Assembly: GCF_905163445.1 (NCBI RefSeq)
Contig: NC_053195.1
Span: 4,516,501-4,580,500, forward strand
From: Pararge aegeria
Lineage: Eukaryota > Arthropoda > Insecta > Lepidoptera > Nymphalidae
Reading direction: 5' to 3'
Length of the DNA: 64,000 bases
Below are positions 1-11,370 of the stretch, piece after piece (positions within the stretch are counted from its first letter, which is position 1; each line of letters opens with the position of its first letter). A model generated the notes under the pieces. The model was not told where the DNA came from. It did no database searches and was given only the letters and a program-made list of their open reading frames with translations. Both the position numbers and the translations under genes were made by a program.

Positions 1-279
1 GAACATTGTCTATGTAAATGTTTGCACGGCGCTTTCTCGTTAAAGTTATCAAGGAGACCCGTGATTTTTTTGAGGTTATAAAAATCGTGAAGTGACAGCA
101 GACGAGCATTTTTTTTAAATTTGGAAACAGAGTTCCAAGGGATACAAACTAAAAAAAATGTAACATAAGTATTTGAAAGTCTGTACGAGATAAAATTAAA
201 CTAAAACACTACAATAAAAAAAGCCAAGGCAAATACAAACAAAATTACAAGGTCGTGATAATAACAGAAACCGTCGTAT

Positions 280-572
280 TATCAAAATTAAGCTTAATTT
301 GCTATACTTTACAATGAATAATTGTTAAGTACTTAACAATTATTCATTGTAAAGTCAACATCTCCTGAGGATGCTCCGGTTTCGGAGCGAAACGTGCGTA
401 GAGGGTGTATTGCCGAGGATCTGTTTGGTGTGGAGTATAAGGATTGAAGAAATTATAAATTACACCACACAGATTCTCCTGCTTTTCGCGGAGTATAGCA
501 AATTATGCTTAATTTTGATATATCATGGATTTCCGCAAAGTAACGCCTGCTTCTATACAATAGAAACCGTCG
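280..572 (+). mobile_element. Interspersed repeat family R1 with head-to-head inverted partial copy
   Basis: The body from 356 carries TGCTCCGGTTTCGGAGCG, a short self-complementary core, followed by GAAACGTGCGTAGAGGGT. The same body recurs at 25110-25342 and, decayed, at 63585-63712. To the left, 280-306 is the reverse complement of 494-520 (26 of 27 bases), and a perfect palindrome joins the two halves. The left half therefore looks like the same element in inverse orientation, lacking about 140 internal bases. I cannot assign the family; it could be a non-autonomous DNA element or a LINE end. Confidence 0.6.
306..355. repeat. 50-bp perfect palindrome
   Basis: Two 25-base arms meet at 330/331 without a spacer and without a mismatch. 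It sits at the junction of the two inverted halves of repeat R1, so it is probably the outer end of that repeat doubled head to head. Confidence 0.95.
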
Positions 573-574
573 GT

Positions 575-2260
575 TTTATTTGCTCTCCGAAGCACGAAAG
601 TGCACAACTTCAATGCTTACTTCCAAGCCGATACGGAAAATATCTTGACAAAAAAAAACCTAAAACCCTAAAAAGTTTTTGCACAACCAACGGATAAGCC
701 AGACAACTAGACCAAAGCTCGTTTGTCCATACTTATTGTATGAGGTAAAACGTACCAGAATCGGTCTATAATTAACGGAGTAATCGAGTATACAAAATAA
801 AATCACACAGTCGATACGAGAGGGTTCTCAATTCCACTGTTTTTTTTTCCTTCTTTTTTTTACAATCGGGATTAAGGGAAAATGTTGCCAGCCTTACCCG
901 GAAACTCCGGGTAAAACAACAATAAAACCCATACGAAGCCACAATAGAGGCAAATGCAATTTCAGAAACCATTTTCACGGTTGCGTTATACAAAATCACT
1001 CGTCCTGCCCCCTGGTCGTTAAATTTATATTGGATTATCCAATTAATTCCACATAATCGCCGTACAAACTAATTAATATCCCACTTCATACACGGATTGA
1101 AATTTAATAGCCTTCACTGATCATGTGGAGTGTTTGTCCCTTCAAAACGCGTAATGAGCTTGTGACATGTTTTGACTGCTGCGTGTGAAATAATCCGCTT
1201 TATACAACGTGTTACCAAATTACGAAATACTGTTGAAACGTGCATAAGTATATTAAATAAGGAATCACCCTGTAAAAATATTAAATCAAAAAAAGCATAT
1301 TTATTTTTCCTTACAAACTAATTCAAAACATTCTAAGTGTTTACTTGTGACAACCCTATTGAAGATAAAATACCGACACGTACATAGTAGGTACTATTTT
1401 AGGCTTACCTAAAAAGTTATGTATCTGTCATTCTGATAAATCGCTAACTAACTGCTAACTTAAAATTCTAAGTTATTGAAAATAAAATGTAAGATCTTTG
1501 TAAAAATGCATATAAAAATTTCGGAACCAAGGATTTTTTTTGAAGAATAACGTTTCTTCAAAAAAATAAATATCTTCTGCCTATAAATAACATAAAAAAA
1601 AAAATATAATTGTAAAAAGAAAAAAATATATAAATTCGATATTTCCTCCAAGTCTAGTTAATAACACTGTTATCAAAATATAAAAATAGGATTTCATATA
1701 TGTAATTGCAAAATGAGCAATGATGAGAACGAGAAAATTTTAAAGAGCAACAAACTTGGTAATCCTTTCGTGTTTCATTCGGTTCGATCGTGAAAAATTA
1801 AAAAAAAAATACCATTGCACTCTTATCTCCAAAGTATGCGAAGTGAAAATGCTGGAGTAAGTTTAATTCATTGACGTTACAGTAAATACATTCAACCAAC
1901 GGAAATTCATCCTATTCAAACATAGAACTGCGGTTCGAAGATTTCGAACAATTTTATAAATATAATAAAAGTTACTATTTATATATTTTCCATTAACCTA
2001 ATTCACTGGAGTGATGCACTTAATATTCCTAGTAGTTTACTGTAATAATTCCCAGTAATTTTTAGTATTAATTGACGTCCACAATGCTGGACACAGCTCT
2101 AGATGGTACAAAATTAGGTCATAAGATCACTAGGGCATGATACCAGGTCTGGATTATTATCACAATTTTTTTAACGACATGCTCCGAAATGTATGTCGGT
2201 CAATGAGGCTTCTCGCTCAATCTTACTTTTAATATGTATTAATTTAATGAATTATTTTTC
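575..2260. other. AT-rich non-coding stretch, nothing recognised
   Basis: Many A and T runs and short chance ORFs with lysine- or phenylalanine-rich composition. No splice-bounded frame, tRNA-like box or repeat shared with the rest of the window was seen. Confidence 0.5.
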
Positions 2261-2267
2261 CAACTCT

Positions 2268-2400
2268 TCATTTATAAACTACACAGTAAGGAAAATAAAC
2301 GAAGCACAGAGAGAAACAAAAAGAATGGAGTAGAATACAACCGGCGGCATTATCGCTTAGTAGCGATCTCCAAGAGAAGATCGTGAAGATCGATATACTA
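2268..2400 (-). mobile_element. LINE 3' tail, family D
   Basis: Read on the minus strand it has the family D block TCTTGGAGATCGCTACTAAG and GATAATGCCGCCGG, then a sequence leading to an A-rich end. Other copies at 7283, 18315 and 46945 (minus) and 58890 (plus) share the block CGCTATTAAGCGATAAGGCC and end after AATAAAGAGT. The 7.3-8.2 kb copy joins this tail to reverse-transcriptase C-terminal coding, which identifies it as a LINE 3' end. Confidence 0.6.
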
Positions 2401-3204
2401 TGAATATAATTAATTATCCTTATAAAACCAAGTTTAGTGAAAACTAAAGCAAATGGCATAGAATATGACGGAATTAAAAGTAGACGTCAGCGGAAGCAAC
2501 TTTGCCTCCGTAAGAAGAGCAAATTACAGAAATGCAATTCCAGATCCCGCGAAAGCTGTAGACGAAATCCATGTCTCACTCATAACTCTCAAATTTACGA
2601 ATGAAGTAAGTAAGAACTTTGAGAATTCACCGCGAACAAAGCCTGCAAATTAGCCAACCGAAGCATGTAGGGGTTGAATTATTAAGTAATAAATCCGCCA
2701 AAGTATCGCGTCCAATTAGTGGCCAGTGTAACTGTTTACACTTTTATTTTAAATATACAGGTTAGCCCGTTACTATCTTAGATTGTATCATAATTAATAA
2801 CCAATGGAGATGCTAATAACATTTTTTTTTTACAGAAAAGAACTGAATTAAAGTAAAATGTCAAAATGAATAGATACTTTTCCTACTATATTTGACTCGG
2901 CACCGTAGAAACATTTACTTATTTCTTGCTTTTTAGTTGTTATTTTTTGTTAATTTATTTTTGTGGGTAGGTTTGCAATTATATCTCGGCTCATAACCTT
3001 CTACCAAATATTGTTTTTACGGAAGCCGGGGTGTTAATAGTTGAGGAGTTCTCGCGGCATTTCACCATCAGTTATACTGTGACGAGCATAAAATTGCTTA
3101 CGTACTATTTAACATAATCGAAGCTCAACTAATGTAATTATTATTATTGTATTGTTTGGGTGGCCATCATTGGTGTGCATCGTCAGTTTGACGTGACTAA
3201 ATAG

Positions 3205-3243
3205 TACTTTTCGAAAGATTTGAGCACTTTCTTTCGAAAAGTA
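3205..3243. repeat. Inverted repeat, 14-bp arms
   Basis: TACTTTTCGAAAGA pairs perfectly with TCTTTCGAAAAGTA across an 11-base loop. It lies in otherwise unremarkable DNA; no element ends were found around it. Confidence 0.8.
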
Positions 3244-3956
3244 TTGTATATAAGTACTACATGTGGAAGGTTGAGTCGACCGTTATTATTCCGATTGACG
3301 TTTCAGTCAATGGTCTTCTCGCGAAAAGCTTCGACCAACATTTTAAGAAGCTTTCGCTTGGTTTTTGTATCAAGGGTCGGATACAGAAGGCAGTAGTCCT
3401 TGTAACGGCGCGTATTGTGAAGAGGTTACTCAATCTGGAGCCATGACCGACGGTTGCTTGGGCATTCAAAAGCCCCGCAAGCGGAGGGTGGATGTTTTTT
3501 CGTATAAATTTTTAATAGTGATTTTTTATTTTTTTAAGCATTGCTAAGAATTAGAAAAAAAAATGAAAGTCAGGGGATAAAATCGTGGGATATCATTTTT
3601 GTCTCCTGCCCGTAATAGCCGTGCTTTTGGTTCCGTCAATAAAATACCCGACTAGAATGATTCCCACCTATATGCAGCAAACAAACGTAGCGAATAAGCA
3701 GTTTTCTTAGGTAAATGTTCCAAACAGTTACGTTACTTATTTAAACAAATGTTGCATTCCATACAAGAAAAGCTGTTACATTTTCCGCGACTCTTATTCA
3801 CCGTCGCACTCTGAGTAATCCGACAACTATGTGTAAAATGTTTGATGCTCTTAACATCGAAATTACCCGGTTCTCTCTGGCTTTGAACGCTTCGCTGTGC
3901 ACGAAATGCGTTTTGTAACTAACATTTTCAATATATACTACATTAAAAACTATTAC

Positions 3957-4070
3957 GCCCGTTCTCACTAACGACGAACAACGCAATGCCTAAGTAAGTA
4001 ACACCAAATCACAGAAGATTCCTAGGCATACATTTTCCTTTCACCAATCGATTTTCACTGAGTATACTCA
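3957..4070 (+). mobile_element. Fragment of the TIR element seen at 22371-22769
   Basis: Shares CCCGTT then TGCCTAAGTAAGTAAC, AGATTCCTAGGCATACATTT and CCTTTCACCAAT with the left end of the 22.4-kb element. The opposite end was not found, so this is a partial copy. Confidence 0.5.
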
Positions 4071-5274
4071 GTTAAAATCAAATCAAATCAATACAGGTTA
4101 TTGAATGATTGCGATCTCATACTTTGAGTGGAATAAAATAAAATAAAAAGACCTGGAGACGGGCTTCGGATACATTTTATTCCGGAAAATTAAATAATTC
4201 TTCCTTATTTAAGCAGATAAATCGCGGAAATAGCTCGTATTTTGTAAAATGTCCTTCTGAAAATTTTCGTAATGTACCAATGGCAAAGGTTTGGTGAAGC
4301 TCTTTCAACTACGGCCGGTTATATTGGACCCAGTAATTACGTTAATAGCTCTAATAGGGGTCTTGCGGACCCATATAGTATGGCGACATATGATGCTCTT
4401 GTAAATAAATAAACCTCGTGTTGTTTACGAGGTTTTAAAACTAGTACACATGTTTAAGTAATTATGTTTCTTTTTTTCTTTACTATGTCCTAAGTAAGGC
4501 GGTAAAGTAATTTTGATTTTTTATTTTAATTTTCATGTACCCAGTGTCACTTTTACGACTTAGACGAATATATTGACACCACTCACATAAAAATAAGAAA
4601 AAATACACAAAAAGACATGCAAAAAAAATACTCATACATACACTCAAAAAACATAACCCTCTTTTTTCGTCGGGTAAAAGTTCCTCAATGATACCTGTTT
4701 ATGACTAAGGAAAACTCACAGATGGTTAACCCACATATAACCATCATTTTTATCTTTCACATATAAAAAAAAAATAACATGGGCTATTTACCAGAAGCTA
4801 TTTGAAACCATACAATATTATTCCTTACCCAATGCAATATATGAGATACATTTATTTATTAATTCAGGACACTAAAAATATAAATATATATACATATAAA
4901 ATAATAGACTTGTTCAATATTTTACACATTCACTTATATGTATATACGATCATAAACACTGTACACATTCACTTATATGTATATACCATACACATATAAG
5001 TGATTGTGTACAATGTACATGTGTATAAAAAGTAAACAAACATTCACAAAAAAAGTTAAAATAGTAATGACATGTAAATGCAGCAAAATACATTGTGCAT
5101 TTCATGTGGATAAAAATTGCCATTTCTACATATCATTAAAATGAGTATTTTAGAGGATATCAGAGATTTAAAAAGCGGGGGCAGAAGTCCGTCCCGGGTG
5201 ACAACAGTCGGTAGGGGGTGTGCGTAACGTTGACACGCGTCTATCAAACTCAAATTTAAATTCAAAAATGTTTA

Positions 5275-5435
5275 ACTCATGTTGACCTTATCACAGGCAC
5301 TTATGAAGCGTTTATGCATATAACATGAGTGATAACTGCATTCGTAAACTAAAGCAAGGAGGGTTCAAAACGCGTTCTGGTCTGAGAAGAGCCCAAAAAA
5401 AACTAAGCCGAGATTTTTTTTTGTATTTTTGTTTT
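5275..5435 (+). mobile_element. Repeat family K copy
   Basis: Shares GATAACTGCATTCG, AACTAAAGC, GAGGGTTC and GGTCTGAGAAGAGCCC with copies at 27215-27370 (minus) and 55335-55510 (plus). All continue into a T-rich run. Probably a LINE 3' end; no coding part is attached. Confidence 0.6.
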
Positions 5436-5639
5436 TTTTTCTTTTGTTATCGGTTTTCTTCACTCAGTAAAATAAAAATATAATAGCAATATATCCTGTA
5501 GTAATATTAGTATATCCATTCTACTCGTGCAAAGCCGAGACGGATAGGTTGTAAAGATAAAAGTGGTATTACCTACATTTTGTGGAAATCAAAGTAGTAC
5601 CTACAGATTAATAATAGTGGAAGTTAGATAGTATAGACT

Positions 5640-5755
5640 GGTTTAATATAACTGACATACGCCCTGACAGGCTAGCCTGCTACCATCTTAGCCGGCATGG
5701 TCACTTACCACCAGGTGAGATTGCAGTCTAGGGCTAACATATAGTGGAAAAGAAA
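5640..5755 (+). mobile_element. SINE family E, 3' part
   Basis: Contains the family signature CCACCAGGTGAGATTGCAGT followed by AGGGCTAACATATAGTGG and an A-rich end. The tRNA-like head present in the full copies at 33511 and 50590 is missing. Confidence 0.75.
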
Positions 5756-5915
5756 AAAAACTCATTTAAAAGCACTCATCACCTTGTTTACACACTATTG
5801 GGCTAAGATCTTCTCTCGTATATGGTTTAGACACTCCACAGTACTAAAACAAAGGTTGACGAAAACACCCACTGCATTTACCTAGTTATAGTAATTACAA
5901 AGTATTATCAATTGT

Positions 5916-6275
5916 ATGAGTCGCTCGCGAGCTATGCTCGGAGTATCTCTACGCGATCGAATCAGAAATGTGGAGATTCGTAGAAGAACCAAAGTTACCG
6001 ACATAGCTCAACGAGTCGCGAAGCTTAAGTGGCAATGGGCCGGGCACATAGTTCGGAGAAAGGATGGACGTTGGGGTCCCAAGGTGCTGGAATGGCAGCC
6101 CCGTACTGGTAAGCGCAGCGTTGGTCGACCCCCAACGAGGTGGACAGACGACATTAAGCGCGTCGCAGGTAGCCGTTGGATCCAAGCGGCTCAGAATCGT
6201 GGAACTTGGAACTCCCTACAAAAGACCTATGTCCAGCAGTGGACGTCTATCGGTTGATGTGATGATGATGATGAT
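5916..6275 (+). mobile_element. RTE-type LINE, C-terminal end of endonuclease-reverse transcriptase and 3' tail
   Basis: A 113-codon open frame (5916-6257) carries the typical C-terminus of lepidopteran RTE retrotransposon proteins: RIRNVEIRRRT, VAKLKWQWAGHIVR, GKRSVGRPPTRWTDDIKR and SRWIQAAQNR. The endonuclease and reverse transcriptase domains lie upstream and are absent, so the copy is 5'-truncated. The stop is followed at once by a (TGA)n tail, the normal RTE 3' end. It is not a functional gene. Confidence 0.88.
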
Positions 6276-6525
6276 GATGAGTCGCTCAGCGGGCGATATA
6301 GAGAACTATGCTACAAAAGAGCTACCGTCATAGCTCAACGAGTCACGAAGATGAAGTGGCAATGAGCGGGGCACTTAGCTCCAGTACGTTGGAGTAACAA
6401 AATGCTGGACTGAGACCCCGCACTTGTAAGCGAAGCGTTGGACTACGCCATCATGCGCATCGCAGGGAGCCGCTATACACAAGCGTCAAAAGACCTATGT
6501 CCACGGGCTGTAGTTTCTAGAACCA
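6276..6525 (+). mobile_element. Second, decayed RTE LINE 3' end in tandem
   Basis: Starts with the same GAGTCGCTC as the preceding copy and keeps CATAGCTCAACGAGTC, GAAGTGGCAATGAGC, GCGAAGCGTTGGAC, CATCGCAGGGAGCCGCT and GACCTATGTCCA in order. Stops and indels break the frame throughout. Starting at the same internal point as its neighbour suggests a local duplication that later diverged. Confidence 0.75.
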
Positions 6526-6613
6526 AATAAATTCCTTCTAAATTCAATAACATCAGTGGGATGCAACTTGTGTTGATACCCTAGCTGCATCACACATCCA
6601 GGCGAGCTCGTCA

Positions 6614-6965
6614 ATGGTAGGTGCGGCTGCTTCCAATGCCGAGCAGGCCAAGAGGCGTAATTATGAAAACCTGGATAGAAGCTTCATTTTTGTGCCTTTT
6701 GGAATAGAGACTTTGGGACCGTGGGGTCCGGAGGCAAGAGCCCTTTTCAAAGATTTATCGAAAAGGGTTATCGAGTCTACCGGTGATCCTAGATGGGGCA
6801 GTTACCTTTGCCCAACGAATTAGTTTGGCCATCCAAAGGGGCAATGCTGCCAGCATCTTAGGAACTGTGCCTCGCTGCGGTGGTTTCGAGGACGCTTTAG
6901 ATTTTATTTAGTTTTAAATAGTTTATTTTAGGTTATATTTATGTTTTAAAGAAACAATATTACTA
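6614..6965 (+). mobile_element. LINE 3' end (family L): broken reverse-transcriptase C-terminus
   Basis: An open frame to 6823 carries RRNYENLDRSFIFVPFGIET, then ALFKDLSKRVIESTGDPRWG, resembling the segment after the reverse transcriptase in several LINE clades. Just past GSYL the frame breaks by one extra base, and the family motif ISLAIQRGNAASILGT continues in another frame up to a stop near 6911. The 3' UTR TTTATTTAGTTTTAAATAG recurs at 49637-49722 and 53100-53150 on the minus strand. This is a dead, 5'-truncated copy. Confidence 0.75.
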
Positions 6966-7282
6966 GAAAATAAATCTGCCATGAAATATAACATCAGTAT
7001 CTGAAAAGCATCGTTAGGTATTCGAAATTAATTCGGTAAACTAATTAGGATCCACGATCGGTCCAAGCCAATATTCGCGAATATTCAAGTTGAAGAACTC
7101 TAAGCCAATTTAATTTCAGACGCAATACTGGCCAAAAGGTAGGGTTTGTATTTGAGGTTTACGTTTATCTCTATTTCGTTTCATTAGCAAGCTAATAAAT
7201 TACGCTTTTAATAAGAAATATCAATATGAATGGAAAACGGTGAAGATTATTGCATCCAATTTCAAATATGCTATATTAGATA

Positions 7283-8170
7283 GTATTTATTTATTTTTTA
7301 TACTCTTTATTTGCACACAATTAAAATACAGAAGAAGAATAAAAAAAAACACAGACAGAAGCAGTATACAACAGGCGGCCCTATAGCTTCGTAGCGATCT
7401 CTTCCAGGCAACCTTAGGATAAGGAAAACAAAAGGATAACAGACTGCAGGATGTGCATATAAAAATAAAAATACATACTAATAACTACATACTAATACTT
7501 GAACGAGAATAACATAAATAAAATAATACATCTTAATATATATAAATCTCCTGTCACGATGTTTGTCCGCGATGGACTCCTAAACTACTTAACCGATTTT
7601 AAATAAAATTGGCTCACCGTGAGCAGTCTGGTCCAACTTAAGAGATAGGATATCTTAGATCTTTAATTATAGTCGCAATTTTATTTTATTGCAAATTATT
7701 TGTCACATGTTATATATATATGTATATATATATACTACAATACTCACTTAAGGCTAAGCCATACTGAATACTTTAAAAACAAAATCAAACGCAGACGAAG
7801 TCGCGGGCAACAGCTAGTTATATAATAAATATTCAAAAATAATAATAATAAACTAATATATGCTTAAACATATCATAAATACATTAATAACAGTAAATAC
7901 TATTAAAAGTCGTCTTTAATGTAAACTATATTGGTTTTTGACAGATTTCTTAAATATATAAAGTGATTTAGACTGCCTTATGTCGATTGGGAGCGCATTC
8001 CACAGCTTTATGGCTTGCACTGTAAACGAGTACTCGTAGAACTAAGTTCTATGAAAAGGCATACTCAGAGTCAGCGCACGACACGATCTTAAATCGGATT
8101 GCACTCCCAGTAAAGTGAACTTCTCCTTAAGATAAGGAGTTTTTAAATGAAATAATACACAGTATTTTCA
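7283..8170 (-). mobile_element. LINE family D, reverse-transcriptase C-terminus plus 3' tail, interrupted
   Basis: On the minus strand 8030-7980 encodes SFTVQAIKLWNALPID, the conserved WNALP segment near the C-terminus of LINE reverse transcriptases. The 3' tail with the family D block lies at 7440-7283. A Helitron-like sequence (7543-7816) separates the two. The copy is 5'-truncated and frame-shifted. Confidence 0.7.
7543..7816 (+). mobile_element. Helitron-like non-autonomous element (family H)
   Basis: Begins with a TAAATCTCCTGTCACGATGT stretch and ACTACTTAACCGATTTT, and ends with ACGAAGTCGCGGGCAACAGC then TAGTT, giving a CTAG-T terminus. Related ends occur at 10590, 12828 (minus), 40269, 45050 (minus) and 52342. 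A CTRR end fits a Helitron, but I do not see a convincing 3' hairpin, so the class is provisional. Confidence 0.5.
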
Positions 8171-8489
8171 TCACTTGACCATAATCATAATCATAATCTC
8201 AACCAACAAAGTATTTTCAGATATTGAAAGAATATTGATATCGTATTCTGGGAAAAACCTGTATTTGCCTATGCACCGCTTGTAAGCTGGCGGTGGGCTG
8301 GCATTGTATGATGCGGTATCTCGACCTGCTGGCGGCTATTTATTCACCTACCCACACTTAAATTTTAATATTTTGTTAACATTAGAGGATTGGGCAATGT
8401 CCATACAAACTCAGTGGAGTTTCAGGACATCAAGTCACCTATGTATACCTGCTTATGATTTTGTATGAAATAAAAAAAAAAACACAGGA

Positions 8490-8665
8490 CCTTTGTCCAT
8501 TGTGGACATAGGTCTGCGGCTCCCTGCGATCTGTTTTATGTTGTCTGTCACATTTTATGATGTCAAACACTGCGCTTTCCAGTATGAGATCGCCACTCCA
8601 GCAACTTGAGACCACAATGCTAAAGTGCATTGGGGTCTCAAAGTGCTGGAGTGGGCCACGAAGTA
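8490..8665. mobile_element. Rearranged RTE LINE remnants
   Basis: The reverse complement of 8495-8540 reads ATCGCAGGGAGCCGCAGACC and TATGTCCACAATGG, matching the RTE 3' end, while 8631-8656 on the plus strand reads GGGGTCTCAAAGTGCTGGAG, an earlier part of the same RTE segment. The two pieces lie in opposite orientation. Confidence 0.6.
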
Positions 8666-8764
8666 ACACAGCTGATAATTTATAAACAAAAAATGAAGAT
8701 CCTTAAGAAAATTGCAATGATGTAACACAATGTATTAAAATTTTACCTATAAAATTTATGATCG

Positions 8765-8878
8765 TTTAAATATTGCCATACTCCCTAACAGGTTAGCCCA
8801 TCTTAGACTGCACCATCACTAACCACCAGGTGAGATTGCAGTCAAGGGCTAACTTGTAGTGTAATAAAAAAAAATAGT
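8765..8878 (+). mobile_element. SINE family E, 3' part
   Basis: CCCTAACAGGTTAGCCCATC, CCACCAGGTGAGATTGCAGT and CAAGGGCTAACTTGTAGTG precede an A-run. The tRNA-like head is absent. Confidence 0.8.
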
Positions 8879-8879
8879 T

Positions 8880-10265
8880 CATTTTCAGCTTCTAAATGCC
8901 CAATTGCTGGTCAAAGGCAAATATTCTAGACCATAACATACCTACCACACCGCTCCAATAGGAAAGGGATCCGTTAAAAGTTGAATAAACAACAACTCTT
9001 TACGTTGTGCAGTGAGCTAATTTCCTCACGGTTTTTAAATTTACAGTGTTAGTTGGGCTAAAGAAAAGCCATTACCTTGTAATTATCTAGGAAAACTGCT
9101 AACTACCCCAAGAACGGTATACGCTTGTTAAAGTTCATTTCTTTTCACCGATTTCAGCACGAGACCCCTTTGTCTGACGTTTAATATCCTAAGTAAATTC
9201 TTGTTTCTCTCTTTAATGCATAATAGTGTAGGAGTGAGGGGCTAATTCTGCTATTCCAATTGTGTCTCGAGACCAATGGCACTCTTATCATTATTTATTG
9301 TTTCAGGCAACTTGTTCCATATAAAGCACATAAAATACCATATAAGACCTATGGATAAAAAAAAATAATGTTAAAAATACTATACATCAATATTAAAATT
9401 ATTTATTTCTAATTAAATGAATAAAGAAAATTACCGAATAAATATTTTGTTAATATTAAAATATTCACTAATAATATTAAATGATAATATTTAATTTTTT
9501 TTTTCATTTCTGTGTCTGATATATTTAATTGTGTAAATACTTACGGTAACCGATCGAATAGGTTAACAAATTTATAGGTGACTACGATGCAGGATTGTAT
9601 GTTATATGTTGTGGTTTGCGTTATGTTATGACGTGGCTACCAACGAGAATTATATTTATTGTAAAACTAGCTTTAGCCCGCGTTCTTTGACATTGATTTT
9701 TTTTTTATAAAACTATTATTGGATGTGATTATAATTTGTTACAATTGAATCATTAAGGAAATATTCCCACTAGCTCCACAACTATAAGCCCTAACTCTAA
9801 TGTTTCCCAGAATTTCCTTTCTCCTAGAGACTTGCCTCTTAATGTTGTTATTATACGCTTTTATGTCTGCAATAATGGAGTATTTTTTCCTAAATGAATA
9901 CCACAAAGCAATGTTCTTCAGAAGTAAAAGCAAAATTATCTTGATTAAGTAACACTACATAGCTCTATTACTAATGTTTATTATTTTACCACAAATTATT
10001 TTATATCTTGGCATCCTATTTTGGTTGTTGGATAATATAAGGAGTTTGTTTAAGTGCCAGCAGACCTATTCATTCTGAGGGTACTATTTCACTTGGAATA
10101 ATACAATTCCTGTGCCAGAAATCAGACTTCAATGCAAATGGAGTTGTAATGAACAAAAGGTTGGTAAATGTATATTTTAAGCACACATAATGATAAAAAT
10201 ATTTGGAAATAAATATTTTATTAGATAAATGATTTCTTTAACTCTTTAATTACGGAAACTTTTTA
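8880..10265. other. Non-coding stretch
   Basis: Unique AT-rich DNA. A trace of a Helitron-like end is seen on the minus strand near 9667-9685 (CTAGCTTTAGCCCGCG). No gene was recognised. Confidence 0.45.
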
Positions 10266-10284
10266 AAAGTAATAACACTCAACG

Positions 10285-10592
10285 ATGGCTTACCTTTTGC
10301 ATTGAATCGATCTTGATGAAATTTGGCACACATGTGGAACGCCTAACGTATCCTTGAGATGGATATAACCAATAATATTTATTTCTTAAAATCTGCTGGT
10401 AAATGATACCATCGGGATTTAAAAAAAAACACTTACCTATGCATGCGTGCTTATCGAAGTCATATTTAGCATAGAAATAGTTTGCATCCTAGAAACAGCT
10501 ATAGGATACATTCTGTTCCGGGAAAGTTAAGGTCCTGCGGGATTTTAACCCCATGATAACGCCGACGATGTCGCGGGCAACGGCTTGTATTA
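10285..10592 (+). mobile_element. Helitron-like element, decayed
   Basis: GAATCGATCTTGATGAAATT TGGCACACA and ATACATTCTGTTCCGGGAAA match the internal part of family H, and the copy ends ACGATGTCGCGGGCAACGGC. The start is not resolved. Confidence 0.45.
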
Positions 10593-10689
10593 TATACAAG
10601 CTTTACGCCGAAGTATAAAAAAAATCATAAACTTGGGCGCAATCTAGATAATGATCAGAATTATAATAATGAATCTGACTTTATAAATA

Positions 10690-10960
10690 TAAAAAATCAT
10701 CCATTTCAGAACGACAAAATAAAACACGAGCGAAATAAACCAGCAAATCCATCGCCGGACAAACAAATCTCTTTCGTAATTGGCACGATGTACGCGTAAA
10801 CCCTACATTAATGATCCAGGCCCGTGGAGTAGTTCGCTAAAAGCATTATTACAAACGCCCGCCGAAAAATATTAGCTCGGTCGGAAAAAAACATAGCGCG
10901 CGGCTACGCATAAATTGACGTCATAAATCTGCCCCCGCGAAACATAACAAACATCCTGAA
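10690..10960. promoter_or_regulatory. Candidate conserved non-coding block
   Basis: A GC-richer segment free of recognised repeats inside AT-rich intron. It contains a perfect CRE-like TGACGTCA at 10916-10923 next to AAATT and ATAAAT words, and several TAAT cores. Enhancer function is inference only. Confidence 0.3.
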
Positions 10961-11239
10961 TGTTGCCCAATTATGGATATCGTTCCGTCTTCCTTCCCGA
11001 TAGGTGTTTCATATTATCATCCCCACACTTTGAGCCTCCTGTTTGCTTTATAGACTCGATGAAACGTGCATCGATCTTTTTTGAAGTTATACTTCCTTTT
11101 GCGTTTTATGAAAGTGATAGAATTTTTTCGAACGTAACATAGGATATATAACAAAAATAAATATTGCTGTCCAAAAATAAATATTTCCAAACAATACTAT
11201 GAGAACATAGTATTTCTCCGATAAATAAATACATATTTC

Positions 11240-11370
11240 TTTGTTTTTTATTAACGATAGGCCAGCGCTTGACCTCAATCATGCCCGTTAGAATGCAATG
11301 ATGGAGCACGCTTGCCTAGAAAAAGCCTATTCACTCTTTAAGGTACTCAAATAATACGTGGCAGGAAACA
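11240..11370 (-). mobile_element. LINE 3' fragment
   Basis: GCTTGCCTAGAAAAAGCCTA and TTTAAGGTACTCAAATAATA match the tail end of the LINE fragment at 12160-12540 (GCTTGCCTAAAAAAATTGCC and CATTCAAGTATCAGGAAAGA). Only the last part of the element is present. Confidence 0.5.

Larger units (their letters stand above)
2400..5270. other. Mostly unique non-coding stretch
   Basis: Holds one short hairpin (3205), a TIR-element fragment (3957-4070) and a low-complexity stretch near 4860-5030 rich in alternating ATAT and CACATT words (repeats of TTCACTTATATGTATATA at 4930 and 4968). No coding signal was recognised. Confidence 0.5.

Noticed and set aside
371..697. 108-codon open frame
   Set aside because: It lies across repeat R1 and its flank; the frame does not persist in the copy at 25110 and has no domain.
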